The notes beneath the pieces are model-generated. The model did no database searches, was not told the origin of the DNA, and saw nothing but the letters and a program-made list of their open reading frames with translations. Made by a program: the position numbers and the translations under genes. A stretch of DNA of 64,000 nt from Pseudomonadota bacterium (GTDB taxonomy: Bacteria; Pseudomonadota; Gammaproteobacteria; Burkholderiales; Ferrovaceae). Location of the stretch: positions 27,553-91,552 of the forward strand of contig JAJZEH010000080.1 in the NCBI GenBank assembly GCA_021805725.1, in the 5' to 3' direction. Positions 55,125 through 64,000 of this stretch are shown here, piece after piece; the stretch's first letter is position 1; each line of letters starts with the position of its first letter.

Positions 55125-57974
55125 CTACAAAATGTTCATCTCTTGTTGCGGCTGAAGTGACGCCAGGCGTTTTAATTCTGGCAGGCAGGACCCGCAGTTC
55201 GTGCCGCATTGGAGCGCCTTCTGCAGGGCCATCAGCCTCTGCTCGGGACCCTCTGTCATCATTCCCTGCAAGGCCGTGGTGATGGCCTGTTCAGAAACGT
55301 TGAAGCAGTCGCAAACCACTTTCCCCCTGGCCAAGGGCTTTCCCGGCGGAGACTTTCCGGGCGTCAACAGCGCGCGCCCCAACCCCTCCACCGAAGCGCC
55401 ACTCTCGAGGTAATCCTGCAACCAGGAGGCTGCGGCCACTTGGGTGGTTTCACCCGCCACGAGTACAGCAATCAGCTTCCCATGCAATGCGCCGCCCACA
55501 CCCATGCGGATCAAGCGGCTGATGCCACGGTGCCTGTCCTGATACCGGAGCACCCCGGGGTCGCCGACATGCAGTCCCAGCACCGCCCCGATGGCGGCCA
55601 GCGTGGCTTCCGGTGCTGCATCGTAATCGGCGATCTTTAACAGCACGCCCACGGGTGCTTCCTTGCCCTGCATCTCATGGCCAAACAGCACACAGCTGCC
55701 AAAGGCAAATCCAGCCAAATGTCCGCGCAATGACATCCGGGCGGCCAGTGCCGCGTGCTGTGGCAACCAGGCAAAGGCCGTCAGGCGCCAGGGCAGCTCG
55801 GCTTTCAAGAGCTTGATGGCGGCATGCTTGAGTTCGGGCTGTCCCGACACGGAATCGATGGCAGGCAGCGTCAGGGTGTTGACGCCAAACCCAGGGGCCC
55901 CGCCCGCCTGTCCAGACACCGATTCCTCGCCCCAGTGCATGGCCACGAAGGCCTGCATCGGCGCCACCTCTTCCGAAGGTTGGATTGGCAGCACCTGACT
56001 GCCCCGGCGACTGGTGAGATGCACCAGGTCACCCGCCTGTAGCCGCAAACGCCCGCAATCCGCGGGAGAAATTTGCACCACGGGTTCGGGGGCGTGCGCA
56101 TAGAGCCGCGCCAGGGTTCCGGTTCGGCTCATGCCGTGCCACTGGTCTCGCAACCGGCCGGTGGTGAGGGCAAAGGGGTAGCGGGCATCTGTGGGCTCAG
56201 CAACGGTGGTGTAGGGCGCCGCAACAAACTGCGCACGCCCGTTGGCAGTGGCAAAAACACCATCCTCGTAGAGCCTCACCTTTCCCGCCAGGGCACCTGC
56301 CGGCATGGGCCATTGTTGCGGTCCGTGTGTTTCAAGGAGGCCATAGGTCAAACCGGTGATATCCAGATCGCGCCCGGCCGTACTGGCTCGATGCTCCAGC
56401 CAGATGGATTCGGGACCATCATAGGGGAACAACGAGTTGCCCGAACGAGTGGAGCATCCCAGCAGCTTTTCCATGCGGCGCCCCACCGACACGGCAATGG
56501 ACCAGTCATGGCGCGCCTGTCCAAAGGGTGCCACTGCAGGAAGCACACGACTGATTCGGCGTTCTGAATTGGTGACCGTGCCTTCCTTTTCAGCCCAGGT
56601 GGTTGCCGGCAACAGGACGTCCGCAAACGGTACGGTGGCCGTGTTGCAATAAGCCTCCTGCACGACCACAAACTCCGCGCGCGTCAGGGCTTCCCGCACG
56701 GCCGCCTGGTCCGGCATGGATTGCGCGGGATTGGTGCAGACAATCCAGATGGCCTTGAGCGTGCCGCTGCGCAGGGCTTCGAAGAGGGGTATGGCCGTCA
56801 AGCCAGGCCGTTCCGGCACGGATGCCACATCCCACAGCTCAGCCACCTCGGCCCGGTGTTGCGGATCGGCGAGATTGCGATGGGCGGACAGCAGGTTGGC
56901 CATTCCACCCACCTCGCGCCCACCCATGGCGTTGGGTTGGCCGGTCAGTGAGAAGGGGCCGGCCCCGGGCTTTCCAATCTGAGCGGTGGCAAGGTGCAGG
57001 TTGATGAGCGTGGCATTGTTTGCCGAACCCGAAGTGGATTGATTGAGACCCTGGCAATACAACGAGAGCGTGGCTTCGGATTGCGCAAACAACCGCGCAG
57101 CCTCGCGCAAGTCTTCTTCCCGGATGCCGCAGCACTGTGCCACGACGCGTGGCGTAAATTCGGCCACCCGGTTTTTCAATGCCTCGAATCCTTCCGTATG
57201 CGCGTCAATGTAGGTCCGATCGATCCACCCCTCCCACAACATGATGTGCAGCATGCCGTGATGCAAGGCTACGTCGGCGCCCGGAGATATCTGCAGGAAA
57301 AGGTCAGCGCTTTGGGCCGTGTCCGTCCGGCGCGGATCCACCACAATCAGCTTCATTTCCGGATTTCTGGCGCGGGCTGCCTCGATGCGACGAAACAGCA
57401 CCGGATGCGCATAAGCCATGTTTGACCCGGAAATGAAAATGACCCTGGCCCGCTCGATGTCCTCGTAACCACAAGGTGGTGCATCGGTTCCCAGCGTCTG
57501 CTTGTACCCTGCCACGGCGCTTGACATGCACAGGCGCGAGTTGGTGTCGATGTTGTTGGTTCCGATCAGCCCCTTGGCGAGCTTGTTGAACACGTAATAG
57601 TCTTCGGTCAGAAGCTGACCCGACACGTAAAACCCGACGGCATCCGGCCCGTCACGGCGAATGATTTCCGCAAAGCGCTGTGCCACGGCATCCAGCGCCG
57701 TGTCCCATTTCACGACATGGCGCGGGGCGGTACGCACCTGACGCATCTCGGGACAGGTTGCGCGGACTTGTTCGTACACATGGGGTTGCGCCGTCAGGTG
57801 GAGCGTGGCGCCCTTGCTGCAGAGCCTCCCAAAATTTGCCGGATGCTCAGGATCGCCGCGCACGCCCGTCACATGCCGCACCCCAGCGGCATCTGACGCA
57901 GACTCGATCAGCATGCCGCACCCCACACCGCAATAGCAGCAGGTGCTGCGCGTGATTTGCGATGCGCCGTTCAT
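55125..57974 (-). CDS. nasA: Assimilatory nitrate reductase catalytic subunit
   Basis: NasA reduces nitrate to nitrite in the cytoplasm with a molybdenum bis-MGD cofactor. The 949-residue protein has the N-terminal [4Fe-4S] motif C12-x2-C15-x3-C19 (TCCYCGVGCGM) plus the later Cys in RLCSKG. Molybdopterin-domain text includes SRLCMSSAVAGYKQTLG and LTGQPNAMGGREVGGMANLL. It ends in a BFD-like [2Fe-2S] domain (VVCDCFNVSE and CGTNCGSCLPELK), as in the NasA/NasC class that takes electrons from a separate reductase; no such reductase gene adjoins. It starts by ATGA overlap with nirD (57971-57974). Confidence 0.96.
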   Translation of the reverse strand: MNGASQITRSTCCYCGVGCGMLIESASDAAGVRHVTGVRGDPEHPANFGRLCSKGATLHLTAQPHVYEQVRATCPEMRQVRTAPRHVVKWDTALDAVAQRFAEIIRRDGPDAVGFYVSGQLLTEDYYVFNKLAKGLIGTNNIDTNSRLCMSSAVAGYKQTLGTDAPPCGYEDIERARVIFISGSNMAYAHPVLFRRIEAARARNPEMKLIVVDPRRTDTAQSADLFLQISPGADVALHHGMLHIMLWEGWIDRTYIDAHTEGFEALKNRVAEFTPRVVAQCCGIREEDLREAARLFAQSEATLSLYCQGLNQSTSGSANNATLINLHLATAQIGKPGAGPFSLTGQPNAMGGREVGGMANLLSAHRNLADPQHRAEVAELWDVASVPERPGLTAIPLFEALRSGTLKAIWIVCTNPAQSMPDQAAVREALTRAEFVVVQEAYCNTATVPFADVLLPATTWAEKEGTVTNSERRISRVLPAVAPFGQARHDWSIAVSVGRRMEKLLGCSTRSGNSLFPYDGPESIWLEHRASTAGRDLDITGLTYGLLETHGPQQWPMPAGALAGKVRLYEDGVFATANGRAQFVAAPYTTVAEPTDARYPFALTTGRLRDQWHGMSRTGTLARLYAHAPEPVVQISPADCGRLRLQAGDLVHLTSRRGSQVLPIQPSEEVAPMQAFVAMHWGEESVSGQAGGAPGFGVNTLTLPAIDSVSGQPELKHAAIKLLKAELPWRLTAFAWLPQHAALAARMSLRGHLAGFAFGSCVLFGHEMQGKEAPVGVLLKIADYDAAPEATLAAIGAVLGLHVGDPGVLRYQDRHRGISRLIRMGVGGALHGKLIAVLVAGETTQVAAASWLQDYLESGASVEGLGRALLTPGKSPPGKPLARGKVVCDCFNVSEQAITTALQGMMTEGPEQRLMALQKALQCGTNCGSCLPELKRLASLQPQQEMNIL

Positions 57975-58321
57975 GGGCCACCTGCGAGTTCCGCCTTGTT
58001 GAGGTACACCTGGCCGCCTTCCACCTTAACCGACAACCGTCCCGCACAGCCGGCATCCGGCGCCACGGCCTCGCCGCTTTCAAGTTCGATGTTCCATCCA
58101 TGCAGCGGGCAGGTGACGCGATGACCATGCACGATGCCCTGAGACAGCGGTCCTCCCTTATGCGGGCAACGATCACGCATGGCAAAAACGCATTGGTCTT
58201 CCGTGCGGAATACTGCAACGGGCCCGATGGTGGCACCCTCCAGCACGCGCGCGCCCAGCACCGGAATTTCATCCAGTGCCAGAACGGCAATCCAGATTTC
58301 GCGGGTTTCCACGAGGCTCAT
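57971..58321 (-). CDS. nirD: Nitrite reductase small subunit (Rieske-type)
   Basis: NirD is the small partner of NirB in NADH-dependent nitrite reduction to ammonium. The ATG at 58321 overlaps the nirB stop (ATGA) and gives 116 residues. Unlike the E. coli protein, the Rieske [2Fe-2S] ligands appear complete (CPHKGGP and CPLHGWN), so it may carry a cluster. It overlaps nasA at its end, so nirB, nirD and nasA are all translationally coupled. Confidence 0.95.
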   Translation of the reverse strand: MSLVETREIWIAVLALDEIPVLGARVLEGATIGPVAVFRTEDQCVFAMRDRCPHKGGPLSQGIVHGHRVTCPLHGWNIELESGEAVAPDAGCAGRLSVKVEGGQVYLNKAELAGGP

Positions 58322-60777
58322 GACAGGGTCCCCTCCGCACTCGGGGCAAGCTGCACCGGACGAAACTGCTTCCAATCAACGCCGGCCGTTTCCTGCGACC
58401 TCCAAGGATCCGGAGCCCCCTGCAAGGCAAACAGCAACCGGTCAAACAAGGCACGGCGCCCTTCACCGTCGTTGACGATGCGTTGCCGAATCGCCTCCAT
58501 GCCCACTCGTGACACATAATGAACCGTACGCTCCAGGTACCAGCCCTCTTCACGGTACAGTTGCAGAAATGCCCCCGAGTACTCCTTCACCTCATCGTCA
58601 GACCTGACCTTGCACAGATACTGGGCCACTTCAGTCTTGATGCCACCGTTGCCAGCCACATAAATTTCCCAACCTGAATCCACGCCGATCACACCCACGT
58701 CCTTGATGCCCGCCTCAGCGCAATTGCGCGGACAACCTGAAACCGCAAGCTTGACCTTATGCGGCGAATACATGCCGAACAGCATTTTTTCCAGATCGAC
58801 CCCCATCTTCATGGAGGACTGCGTGCCGAACCGGCAATGTTCGTCACCGACGCACGTTTTGACCGTGCGGATGGACTTTCCATAGGCATGGCCGGAAGGC
58901 ATGTCGAGGTCCCTCCACACGGCAGGAAGATCTTCCTTCCGGATTCCCAGCAAATCGATGCGTTGCCCGCCGGTGAGTTTGACGGTGGGTACGTTGAACT
59001 TCTCCGCCACATCAGCAATGCGGCGCAACTCTGCCGGATTGGTGAGCCCTCCCCACATGCGCGGCACCACGGAATAGGAGCCGTCCTTCTGGATGTTGGC
59101 GTGAGCGCGTTCGTTGATGAAGCGCGACTGCGGATCGTCGACTGCCTCATGGGGCCAGGTGGAGATCAGGTAGTAGTTGAGCGCCGGCCTGCAACTGGCG
59201 CAGCCGTTGGGTGTGCGCCACTCCATGAATTGCCGTACCTCCTGTTGCGACAGCAGGTGGTGCTCACGGATGGATTTGCGCACCTCGTCGTGGGAGTGGT
59301 CCGTGCAACCACACAGGGCCCTTTTTGCCGGGGCCTCCGAATAATCCGTGCCCAGCACATTCATCAGGATCTGCTCCACCAAGCCGGTGCATGAACCGCA
59401 TGAGCCACTGGCCTTGGTGCATTTGCGCACGTCTTCCAGGGTAAACAGGCCCTGCTCCTGAATGGCCCTGACGATGGTGCCTTTGCTGATTCCGTTGCAG
59501 CCGCACACCTCGTCCGAATCGGCCATGGCCATGGCTTTGTTATGCCCTTCATGCCCCACATCGCCAATGTTGCTTTCGCCAAACATCAGGGTGTCGCGCA
59601 GCTCGGCTATTTTCCGCCCTTCGCGCAGCAACTTGAAATACCAGGTGCCGTCCGCCGTGTCGCCATACAGGCAGGCCCCCACCAGATGGTCGTCCTTCAA
59701 TACCAGTTTCTTGTACACGCCACCCACCGGATCGGACAGCGTGATTTCTTCCATGCCTTCTCCCCCCATAAAGTCTCCGGCAGAAAAGAGGTCCACGCCG
59801 GTTACTTTCAGCTTGGTGGACGTCACCGACCCGGTATAGCGGCCAATCCCCATGAAGGCCAGGTGATTGGCACACACCCTGGCCTGTTCGAAAAGTGGCG
59901 CCACGAGCCCATAGGCCATGCCGCGATGACTGACGCATTCCCCCACGGCGTAGATGCGCGGGTCGTAGGTCTGCAGCGTATCGTTGACCAGAATGCCCCG
60001 CTGGCAGGCCAGCCCGGCGGCCTCCGCGAGCGTCGTGTTGGGACGGATGCCTGCAGCCATGACCACGAGGTTAGCGGGGATCTCGCTGCCATCCTTGCAA
60101 CGCACTGCGCCCACGCGCGTGCCCGTATCATCGACCAACAACTCGGTGGTCTGCGTGGCCAGTCGAAACTGCAACCCTTTGGCCTCCAGGGACTGTTGCA
60201 ACAATCTTGCGGCGACGGGGTCGAGTTGACGTTCCAGCAACCAGTCCGCCAGATGAATGACGGTCACTTCCATGCCGCGCAATTTCAGGCCGTTTGCGGC
60301 CTCCAGTCCCAGCAATCCACCGCCGATGACCACCGCATGGCGGTAACTTTTGGCGGCCTCGATCATGCATTCGGTATCGTGAATGTCGCGATAAGTGATC
60401 ACGCCCGGAAGGTCCTTTCCGGGTACCGGAAGAATGAAGGGTGATGATCCCGTGGCAATCAGCAGGCGATCGTAGTCTGCCGTGATGCCGTCTTCCGTCA
60501 CGACCTGACGCCTGATGCGGTCAATCCGGCTGACGGTGCTGCCAAGATGCAGGCGAATGCCGTTTTCTGCATACCAATCGAGGCTGTTGAGGATGATTTC
60601 ATCCACCGTCTGTTCTCCGGCAAGAACCGGCGAGAGCAGAATGCGGTTGTAGTTGGGGTAAGGCTCCGCGCCAAACACCGTAATCTCGTACAGTTCCGGG
60701 ACAAGTTTGAGCAACTCCTCCAGGGTTCTGACCCCAGCCATCCCATTGCCAATCACCGCCAACTTCATTTTTTTCAT
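58318..60777 (-). CDS. nirB: Nitrite reductase [NAD(P)H] large subunit
   Basis: NirB is a cytoplasmic siroheme enzyme reducing nitrite to ammonium with NAD(P)H. The start at 60777 is supported by GGGAG upstream and by alignment to the flavoprotein N-terminus MKKMKLAVIGNGMAGVRTLEELL. The 819-residue protein has FAD and NAD domains (VIGGGLLGLEAANGLKLRG), a central BFD-like [2Fe-2S] domain (CGCNGISKG, CTKASGSCGSC) and the C-terminal siroheme/[4Fe-4S] site (KTCVGDEHCRFG and SGCPRNCAE). It is the first gene of the nitrate-assimilation operon. cysG, NtrC-family and nasST genes are not in the window. Confidence 0.97.
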   Translation of the reverse strand: MKKMKLAVIGNGMAGVRTLEELLKLVPELYEITVFGAEPYPNYNRILLSPVLAGEQTVDEIILNSLDWYAENGIRLHLGSTVSRIDRIRRQVVTEDGITADYDRLLIATGSSPFILPVPGKDLPGVITYRDIHDTECMIEAAKSYRHAVVIGGGLLGLEAANGLKLRGMEVTVIHLADWLLERQLDPVAARLLQQSLEAKGLQFRLATQTTELLVDDTGTRVGAVRCKDGSEIPANLVVMAAGIRPNTTLAEAAGLACQRGILVNDTLQTYDPRIYAVGECVSHRGMAYGLVAPLFEQARVCANHLAFMGIGRYTGSVTSTKLKVTGVDLFSAGDFMGGEGMEEITLSDPVGGVYKKLVLKDDHLVGACLYGDTADGTWYFKLLREGRKIAELRDTLMFGESNIGDVGHEGHNKAMAMADSDEVCGCNGISKGTIVRAIQEQGLFTLEDVRKCTKASGSCGSCTGLVEQILMNVLGTDYSEAPAKRALCGCTDHSHDEVRKSIREHHLLSQQEVRQFMEWRTPNGCASCRPALNYYLISTWPHEAVDDPQSRFINERAHANIQKDGSYSVVPRMWGGLTNPAELRRIADVAEKFNVPTVKLTGGQRIDLLGIRKEDLPAVWRDLDMPSGHAYGKSIRTVKTCVGDEHCRFGTQSSMKMGVDLEKMLFGMYSPHKVKLAVSGCPRNCAEAGIKDVGVIGVDSGWEIYVAGNGGIKTEVAQYLCKVRSDDEVKEYSGAFLQLYREEGWYLERTVHYVSRVGMEAIRQRIVNDGEGRRALFDRLLFALQGAPDPWRSQETAGVDWKQFRPVQLAPSAEGTLS

Positions 60778-60863
60778 GACCTGATCTCCCAAGGGTCCCC
60801 AGACACGCAAAAATCGGTGTTCCATTTGCGTGCCGAGTCACTTGACTCTCTGCAAGAATCAGA

Positions 60864-60890
60864 CCTGTTTTAAAAGATTTAATAAACAGG
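60864..60890. promoter_or_regulatory. Inverted repeat upstream of nirB, candidate operator
   Basis: CCTGTTT (60864-60870) and AAACAGG (60884-60890) are perfect complements around a 13-base AT-rich centre, 87 bases upstream of the nirB start. Its place in the only non-coding stretch before the nitrate operon suggests a regulator site, but it matches no known nitrogen or nitrate box I could identify. The remaining sequence from 60778 to 60990 contains no gene. Confidence 0.35.
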
Positions 60891-60991
60891 CTTTACATCA
60901 ATGGGTTATACATCTCCCCGAGCTCTCATTGAAATCACCCTGCTGCAAATCGGTGCCGAACGCACTGCTTTGGTGCTTTCTTTGGACGAAA

Positions 60992-61019
60992 AAAAACCGC
61001 CGGAAAATCCGACGGTTTT
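60992..61019 (-). terminator. Rho-independent terminator of the alpha ribosomal operon
   Basis: Arms 60993-61003 and 61009-61019 (aaaaccgccgg / ccgacggtttt, one mismatch) flank a five-base loop; a run of T residues follows on the minus strand (60989-60996). It lies 33 bases past the rplQ stop. Confidence 0.85.
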
Positions 61020-61051
61020 AGTGTTAACCCTGAGCGGCGGACGAACGGGGC

Positions 61052-61447
61052 TTATGCCTCTGGTGCGCCCTCGCCTTCGGCTGTCCCAGCGGGACGATCC
61101 AGCAACTCCACCAGCGCCATGGGCGCATTGTCACCCTGGCGGAAGCCAAATTTGAGAATGCGCAAATAGCCCCCATTGCGGGTCTGGTAGCGCGGTCCGA
61201 GCTCGTTGAACAGCTTGGTGACCATGTCGCGGTCGCGCAACCGGTTGAACGCCAGGCGGCGATTGGCCAGTGAAGGTGCCTTGCCCAAAGTGATCAGGGG
61301 CTCTGCAACGCGGCGCAGCTCCTTGGCCTTGGGCAGGGTGGTACGGATCACTTCATGCCGCAGCAGTGAATTGGTCATGTTGCGCAGCATGGCCAGCCGG
61401 TGGCTGGTGGTGCGGTTCAACTTGCGATTGCTAAGACGGTGACGCAT
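61052..61447 (-). CDS. rplQ: 50S ribosomal protein L17
   Basis: L17 sits near the exit tunnel of the 50S subunit. The 131-residue protein has the family N-terminus [20 protein letters not shown], the [17 protein letters not shown] block and [10 protein letters not shown], with a short Ala/Glu-rich tail. It is the last gene of the alpha operon, 34 bases after rpoA, and is followed by a hairpin terminator. Confidence 0.98.
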   Translation of the reverse strand: MRHRLSNRKLNRTTSHRLAMLRNMTNSLLRHEVIRTTLPKAKELRRVAEPLITLGKAPSLANRRLAFNRLRDRDMVTKLFNELGPRYQTRNGGYLRILKFGFRQGDNAPMALVELLDRPAGTAEGEGAPEA

Positions 61448-61481
61448 GATGGATTATCCTTAAGGTTCGATTCGAACGCGT

Positions 61482-62468
61482 TTAACGGCGGTCGGTCAGG
61501 CCGACAGGGGGCCAGTTTTCCAGCTTCATCCCGAGGGTCAAGCTCTTGGAGGCCAGCACTTCCTTGATTTCGTTGAGCGACTTGCGACCCAGATTCGGGG
61601 TTTTCAGCAACTCGGTTTCAGTGCGCTGGATGAGATCGCCGATGTAATAAATGTTTTCGGCCTTGAGGCAGTTTGCCGAACGCACCGTCAGTTCAAGATC
61701 ATCCACAGGCTGCAGCAAAATGGGATCCACTTGGGGCGCCTTGGTGGCTTCCAGCGCCATCGGGGTGCCTTGAAGATCGGCAAATACATTGAGCTGATCC
61801 ATCAGCACGCGGGCGGCAAAGCGCACGGCTTCTTCGGGCTCGACGGCGCCATTCGTTTCAATGTCCATGACCAGCTTGTCGAGGTCGGTACGCTGCTCCA
61901 CGCGTGCGCTTTCAACGGCATAGCTGACCCGGCGCACGGGGCTGAAAGAGGCATCGAGTTGAATGCCGCCAACCGCGCGGGATTCCTGATCAATGGCGCG
62001 CATGGTTGCCGGCTGGTAGCCGCGACCCTGTTCCACCTTGATTTGCATGTCAAGCTTGCCGCCTGCAGTGAGGTGTGCAATCACATGGTCAGGATTGATG
62101 ATTTCCACGTCATGCTGGGCTTCGATGTCGCCCGCCGTAACCACGCCCGGGCCCACTTTGATGAGCTTCAGGACGGCTTCGTTGTGATTGTGCAGCTTGA
62201 GCACGATCCCCTTGAGATTAAGCAACAGGTCAACCACATCTTCCTGAACGCCTTCCACGGTTGAGTACTCATGCAGCACGCCTGAAATCTTCACCTCGGT
62301 GGGGGCGAATCCAGGCATGGATGACAGCAGAATTCGGCGCAGGGCATTCCCCAGCGTATGGCCATAACCCCGCTCGAACGGCTCCATGACTACCTTGGCA
62401 TAGGTCGGAGAGATATTCTGTACTTCGATACTGCGCGGTTTCAAAAACGCATTGGTTTGGCTTTGCAT
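61482..62468 (-). CDS. rpoA: RNA polymerase alpha subunit
   Basis: RpoA forms the dimeric assembly platform of RNA polymerase and binds UP elements and activators through its C-terminal domain. The 328-residue protein has the N-terminal dimerisation domain ([25 protein letters not shown]) and the helix-hairpin C-terminal domain ([46 protein letters not shown]). It lies between rpsD and rplQ in the usual order; an AAGGAC sequence precedes its ATG. Confidence 0.98.
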   Translation of the reverse strand: MQSQTNAFLKPRSIEVQNISPTYAKVVMEPFERGYGHTLGNALRRILLSSMPGFAPTEVKISGVLHEYSTVEGVQEDVVDLLLNLKGIVLKLHNHNEAVLKLIKVGPGVVTAGDIEAQHDVEIINPDHVIAHLTAGGKLDMQIKVEQGRGYQPATMRAIDQESRAVGGIQLDASFSPVRRVSYAVESARVEQRTDLDKLVMDIETNGAVEPEEAVRFAARVLMDQLNVFADLQGTPMALEATKAPQVDPILLQPVDDLELTVRSANCLKAENIYYIGDLIQRTETELLKTPNLGRKSLNEIKEVLASKSLTLGMKLENWPPVGLTDRR

Positions 62469-62503
62469 CGTCTGTCCTTGTAACTAACTGGAAGGAGGCC
62501 CTG

Positions 62504-63130
62504 TTACTTCGAATACAGTTCCACCACCAGTGATTCGTTGATGGTCGCGGGCAGTTCGCTGCGCTGCGGGCGTGCCTTGAAAATACCCTTCATGGCCTTG
62601 ATGTCCACTTCCAGCCATTCCGGGAACCCACGTCCCTCGGCAGCTTCAGTGGCCCCTTTAATGCGCAACTGGGCCTTGGATTTCTCGGCAACTTCGACTG
62701 CATCGCCCGGACGCAATTGGTAGGACGGAATGTTGACACGCCGACCATTGACCAAAATGCCGTTGTGGCGCACGACCTGACGCGCTTCGGCGCGTGAGGC
62801 GCCAAACCCCATGCGATAAGCCACGTTGTCGAGGCGGCTCTCCAGGGCCTGCAACAGGTTGTCACCGGTGATCCCGCGCGCCTGATCAGCCGCGTGATAG
62901 GTCCTCCGGAATTGCCGCTCCAGAATGCCGTAAATCCGGCGAACTTTCTGCTTGGCGCGCAGCTGGCCGCCGTACACCGACTGCCTGCCTTGCTTTTGGC
63001 CATGCTGTCCAGGCGCATAAGCGCGGCGCTCTACGGCACACTTGTCAGTAAAGCATTTCTCTCCCTTGAGGAAGAGCTTCTCGCCTTCACGGCGACATTG
63101 GCGACACTTTGCATCCAGGTTTCTTGCCAC
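62504..63130 (-). CDS. rpsD: 30S ribosomal protein S4
   Basis: S4 starts 30S assembly on 16S rRNA and, in many bacteria, represses the alpha operon translationally. The 208-residue protein has the N-terminal region with [15 protein letters not shown] and a further Cys near KCAVERR, suggesting a zinc-binding C+ form, and an S4 domain ([39 protein letters not shown]). It follows rpsK by 22 bases. Confidence 0.97.
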   Translation of the reverse strand: MARNLDAKCRQCRREGEKLFLKGEKCFTDKCAVERRAYAPGQHGQKQGRQSVYGGQLRAKQKVRRIYGILERQFRRTYHAADQARGITGDNLLQALESRLDNVAYRMGFGASRAEARQVVRHNGILVNGRRVNIPSYQLRPGDAVEVAEKSKAQLRIKGATEAAEGRGFPEWLEVDIKAMKGIFKARPQRSELPATINESLVVELYSK

Positions 63131-63152
63131 GATAGTTTCTCCCGATCCCTGG

Positions 63153-63548
63153 TTAAATACGACGCTTCTTGGGCGGACGGCAGCCGTTATGCGGCACAGG
63201 CGTCACATCCGAGATGCTGGTAATTTTGAATCCCACGGCGTTCAGAGCACGCACTGCGGATTCACGTCCCGGGCCTGGGCCCTTGATGCGCACTTCCAGG
63301 TTCTTGACACCGCATTCTTGCGCTGCCTTACCTGCATTTTCGGCAGCAATCTGCGCTGCAAATGGAGTGCTCTTGCGCGAACCCTTGAAACCATTGCTTC
63401 CTGAAGTAGCCCAGGACAATGCATTGCCCTGACGATCAGTGATGGTCACGATAGTGTTGTTGAAAGACGCGTGGATGTGCGCAATGCCTTCGGCCACATT
63501 CTTCTTGACCTTCTTGCGCGCACGAGTTGCTGTATTAGCCTTAACCAT
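63153..63548 (-). CDS. rpsK: 30S ribosomal protein S11
   Basis: S11 lies on the 30S platform near the anti-Shine-Dalgarno helix. The 131-residue protein shows [36 protein letters not shown] and the C-terminal [18 protein letters not shown]. It is in the standard place between rpsM and rpsD. Confidence 0.98.
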   Translation of the reverse strand: MVKANTATRARKKVKKNVAEGIAHIHASFNNTIVTITDRQGNALSWATSGSNGFKGSRKSTPFAAQIAAENAGKAAQECGVKNLEVRIKGPGPGRESAVRALNAVGFKITSISDVTPVPHNGCRPPKKRRI

Positions 63549-63566
63549 TCAGGATTCTTCCTTCAA

Positions 63567-63929
63567 TTACTTCGTTGAGCGAACGGCCTTGCGCGGTCCC
63601 TTGCGGGTACGCGCGTTGGTACGGGTACGCTGCCCCCGACAAGGCAAGCCACGACGATGCCGCGAGCCACGATAGCTGCCCAGATCCATCAGACGTTTGA
63701 TGTTGAGTGACACTTCGCGGCGCAAATCTCCTTCCACTGCGAACTTGGTCACCTCAATACGGAGCTTCTCCATGTCGGCGTCCGTAAGATCCTTGATCTT
63801 GGCGCTGGGTGTGACTCCTGATGCGGCGCAAATGTCGCGGGCGCGGGAGCGGCCAATTCCATAGATTGCAGTGAGTGCGATCTCAGCATGTTGATGATTC
63901 GGGATGTTGACCCCAGCAATACGAGCCAT
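63567..63929 (-). CDS. rpsM: 30S ribosomal protein S13
   Basis: S13 is a 30S head protein contacting the P-site tRNA and L5. The 120-residue protein has [32 protein letters not shown], the [19 protein letters not shown] motif and a basic tail. It lies 49 bases after the end of rpmJ and begins the complete genes of the alpha operon seen here. Confidence 0.98.
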   Translation of the reverse strand: MARIAGVNIPNHQHAEIALTAIYGIGRSRARDICAASGVTPSAKIKDLTDADMEKLRIEVTKFAVEGDLRREVSLNIKRLMDLGSYRGSRHRRGLPCRGQRTRTNARTRKGPRKAVRSTK

Positions 63930-63978
63930 AAACGACCTCGGTTTCTGTTGCGTTTAACGATTGAGCGAAAACCCAGGC

Positions 63979-64000
63979 TTAGCCCTGGCGTTGCTTGTGG
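63979..64000 (-). CDS. rpmJ: 50S ribosomal protein L36, C-terminal end only (cut by the window edge)
   Basis: On the minus strand the last codons read H-K-Q-R-Q-G followed by TAA (63979-63981). This is the usual ending of bacterial L36 (PRHKQRQG), and rpmJ directly before rpsM is the standard order. Only about seven codons lie in the window; the identification rests on the tail and context. Confidence 0.85.

Noticed and set aside
60780..60840. Sigma-54 promoter upstream of nirB
   Set aside because: TGGAAC and TTTTTGC occur on the minus strand, but the GG-to-GC spacing is 13, not the required 10.

Overview
The window is a gene-dense stretch of a GC-rich Gram-negative chromosome. Outer-membrane porins, TonB- and RND-type envelope systems, Coq7, ErpA, and the neighbourhoods dapF-DUF484-xerC, rplM-rpsI-argC-erpA and uvrA-MFS-ssb point to a betaproteobacterium. 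I cannot resolve genus; a Nitrosomonadales-type autotroph or relative would fit, but that is inference. I saw no insertion sequence, prophage, CRISPR array, tRNA or rRNA. No gene-free stretch exceeds 300 bases; the longest are about 284 (between the porins), 274 (upstream of nirB) and 248 bases (upstream of motB, holding a riboswitch).

Layout. 1-1869 (+): dapF (5' cut off), a DUF484 gene and xerC, translationally coupled. 1866-8302 (-): tyrS, an LplT-like lysophospholipid carrier, a MATE exporter, a small His/Cys-bearing envelope protein and a TonB-dependent receptor, nearly without gaps. 8401-10851 (+): an M23 endopeptidase and anmK (cell-wall remodelling and recycling). 10862-15474 (-): argB, coq7 and two tandem paralogous porins, each with its own hairpin terminator. 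15632-24809 (-): a tripartite RND efflux locus with two closely related RND permeases flanking the adaptor and outer-membrane factor genes. 24938-27164 (-): trpC, trpD and an OsmC-family gene. 27228-29637 (+): rplM, rpsI, argC and erpA, led by a near-consensus promoter. 29634-32824 (-): nudB and an M16 peptidase. 32974-37409 (+): FmdB-type zinc ribbon, DUF502, aspS and an unusual TPR/ATP-grasp fusion. 37348-43919: uvrA (-), YajR-like MFS and ssb (+), another MFS and a secreted carboxymuconolactone-decarboxylase-like protein (-). 43973-52220: a MASE2-GGDEF diguanylate cyclase with a degenerate M48-like partner, a flavin reductase, a patatin, a cyclic-di-GMP-I riboswitch controlling an orphan motB, a YhiN flavoprotein, three small envelope-type proteins and tag. 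52183-60777 (-): assimilatory nitrate operon nirB-nirD-nasA-narK ending in a fused PP2C phosphatase/Ser-Thr kinase. 61052-64000 (-): the alpha ribosomal operon rpmJ(partial)-rpsM-rpsK-rpsD-rpoA-rplQ.

How it fits together. The strongest regulatory story is cyclic di-GMP: a diguanylate cyclase with an intact inhibitory site lies 3.6 kb upstream of a textbook c-di-GMP-I aptamer in the leader of a motB gene that has no motA beside it. The nitrate operon carries its own phosphorylation module. Most other genes are housekeeping. Gene starts were moved from the longest open frame where a Shine-Dalgarno sequence, ATGA overlap or signal peptide indicated a later codon.
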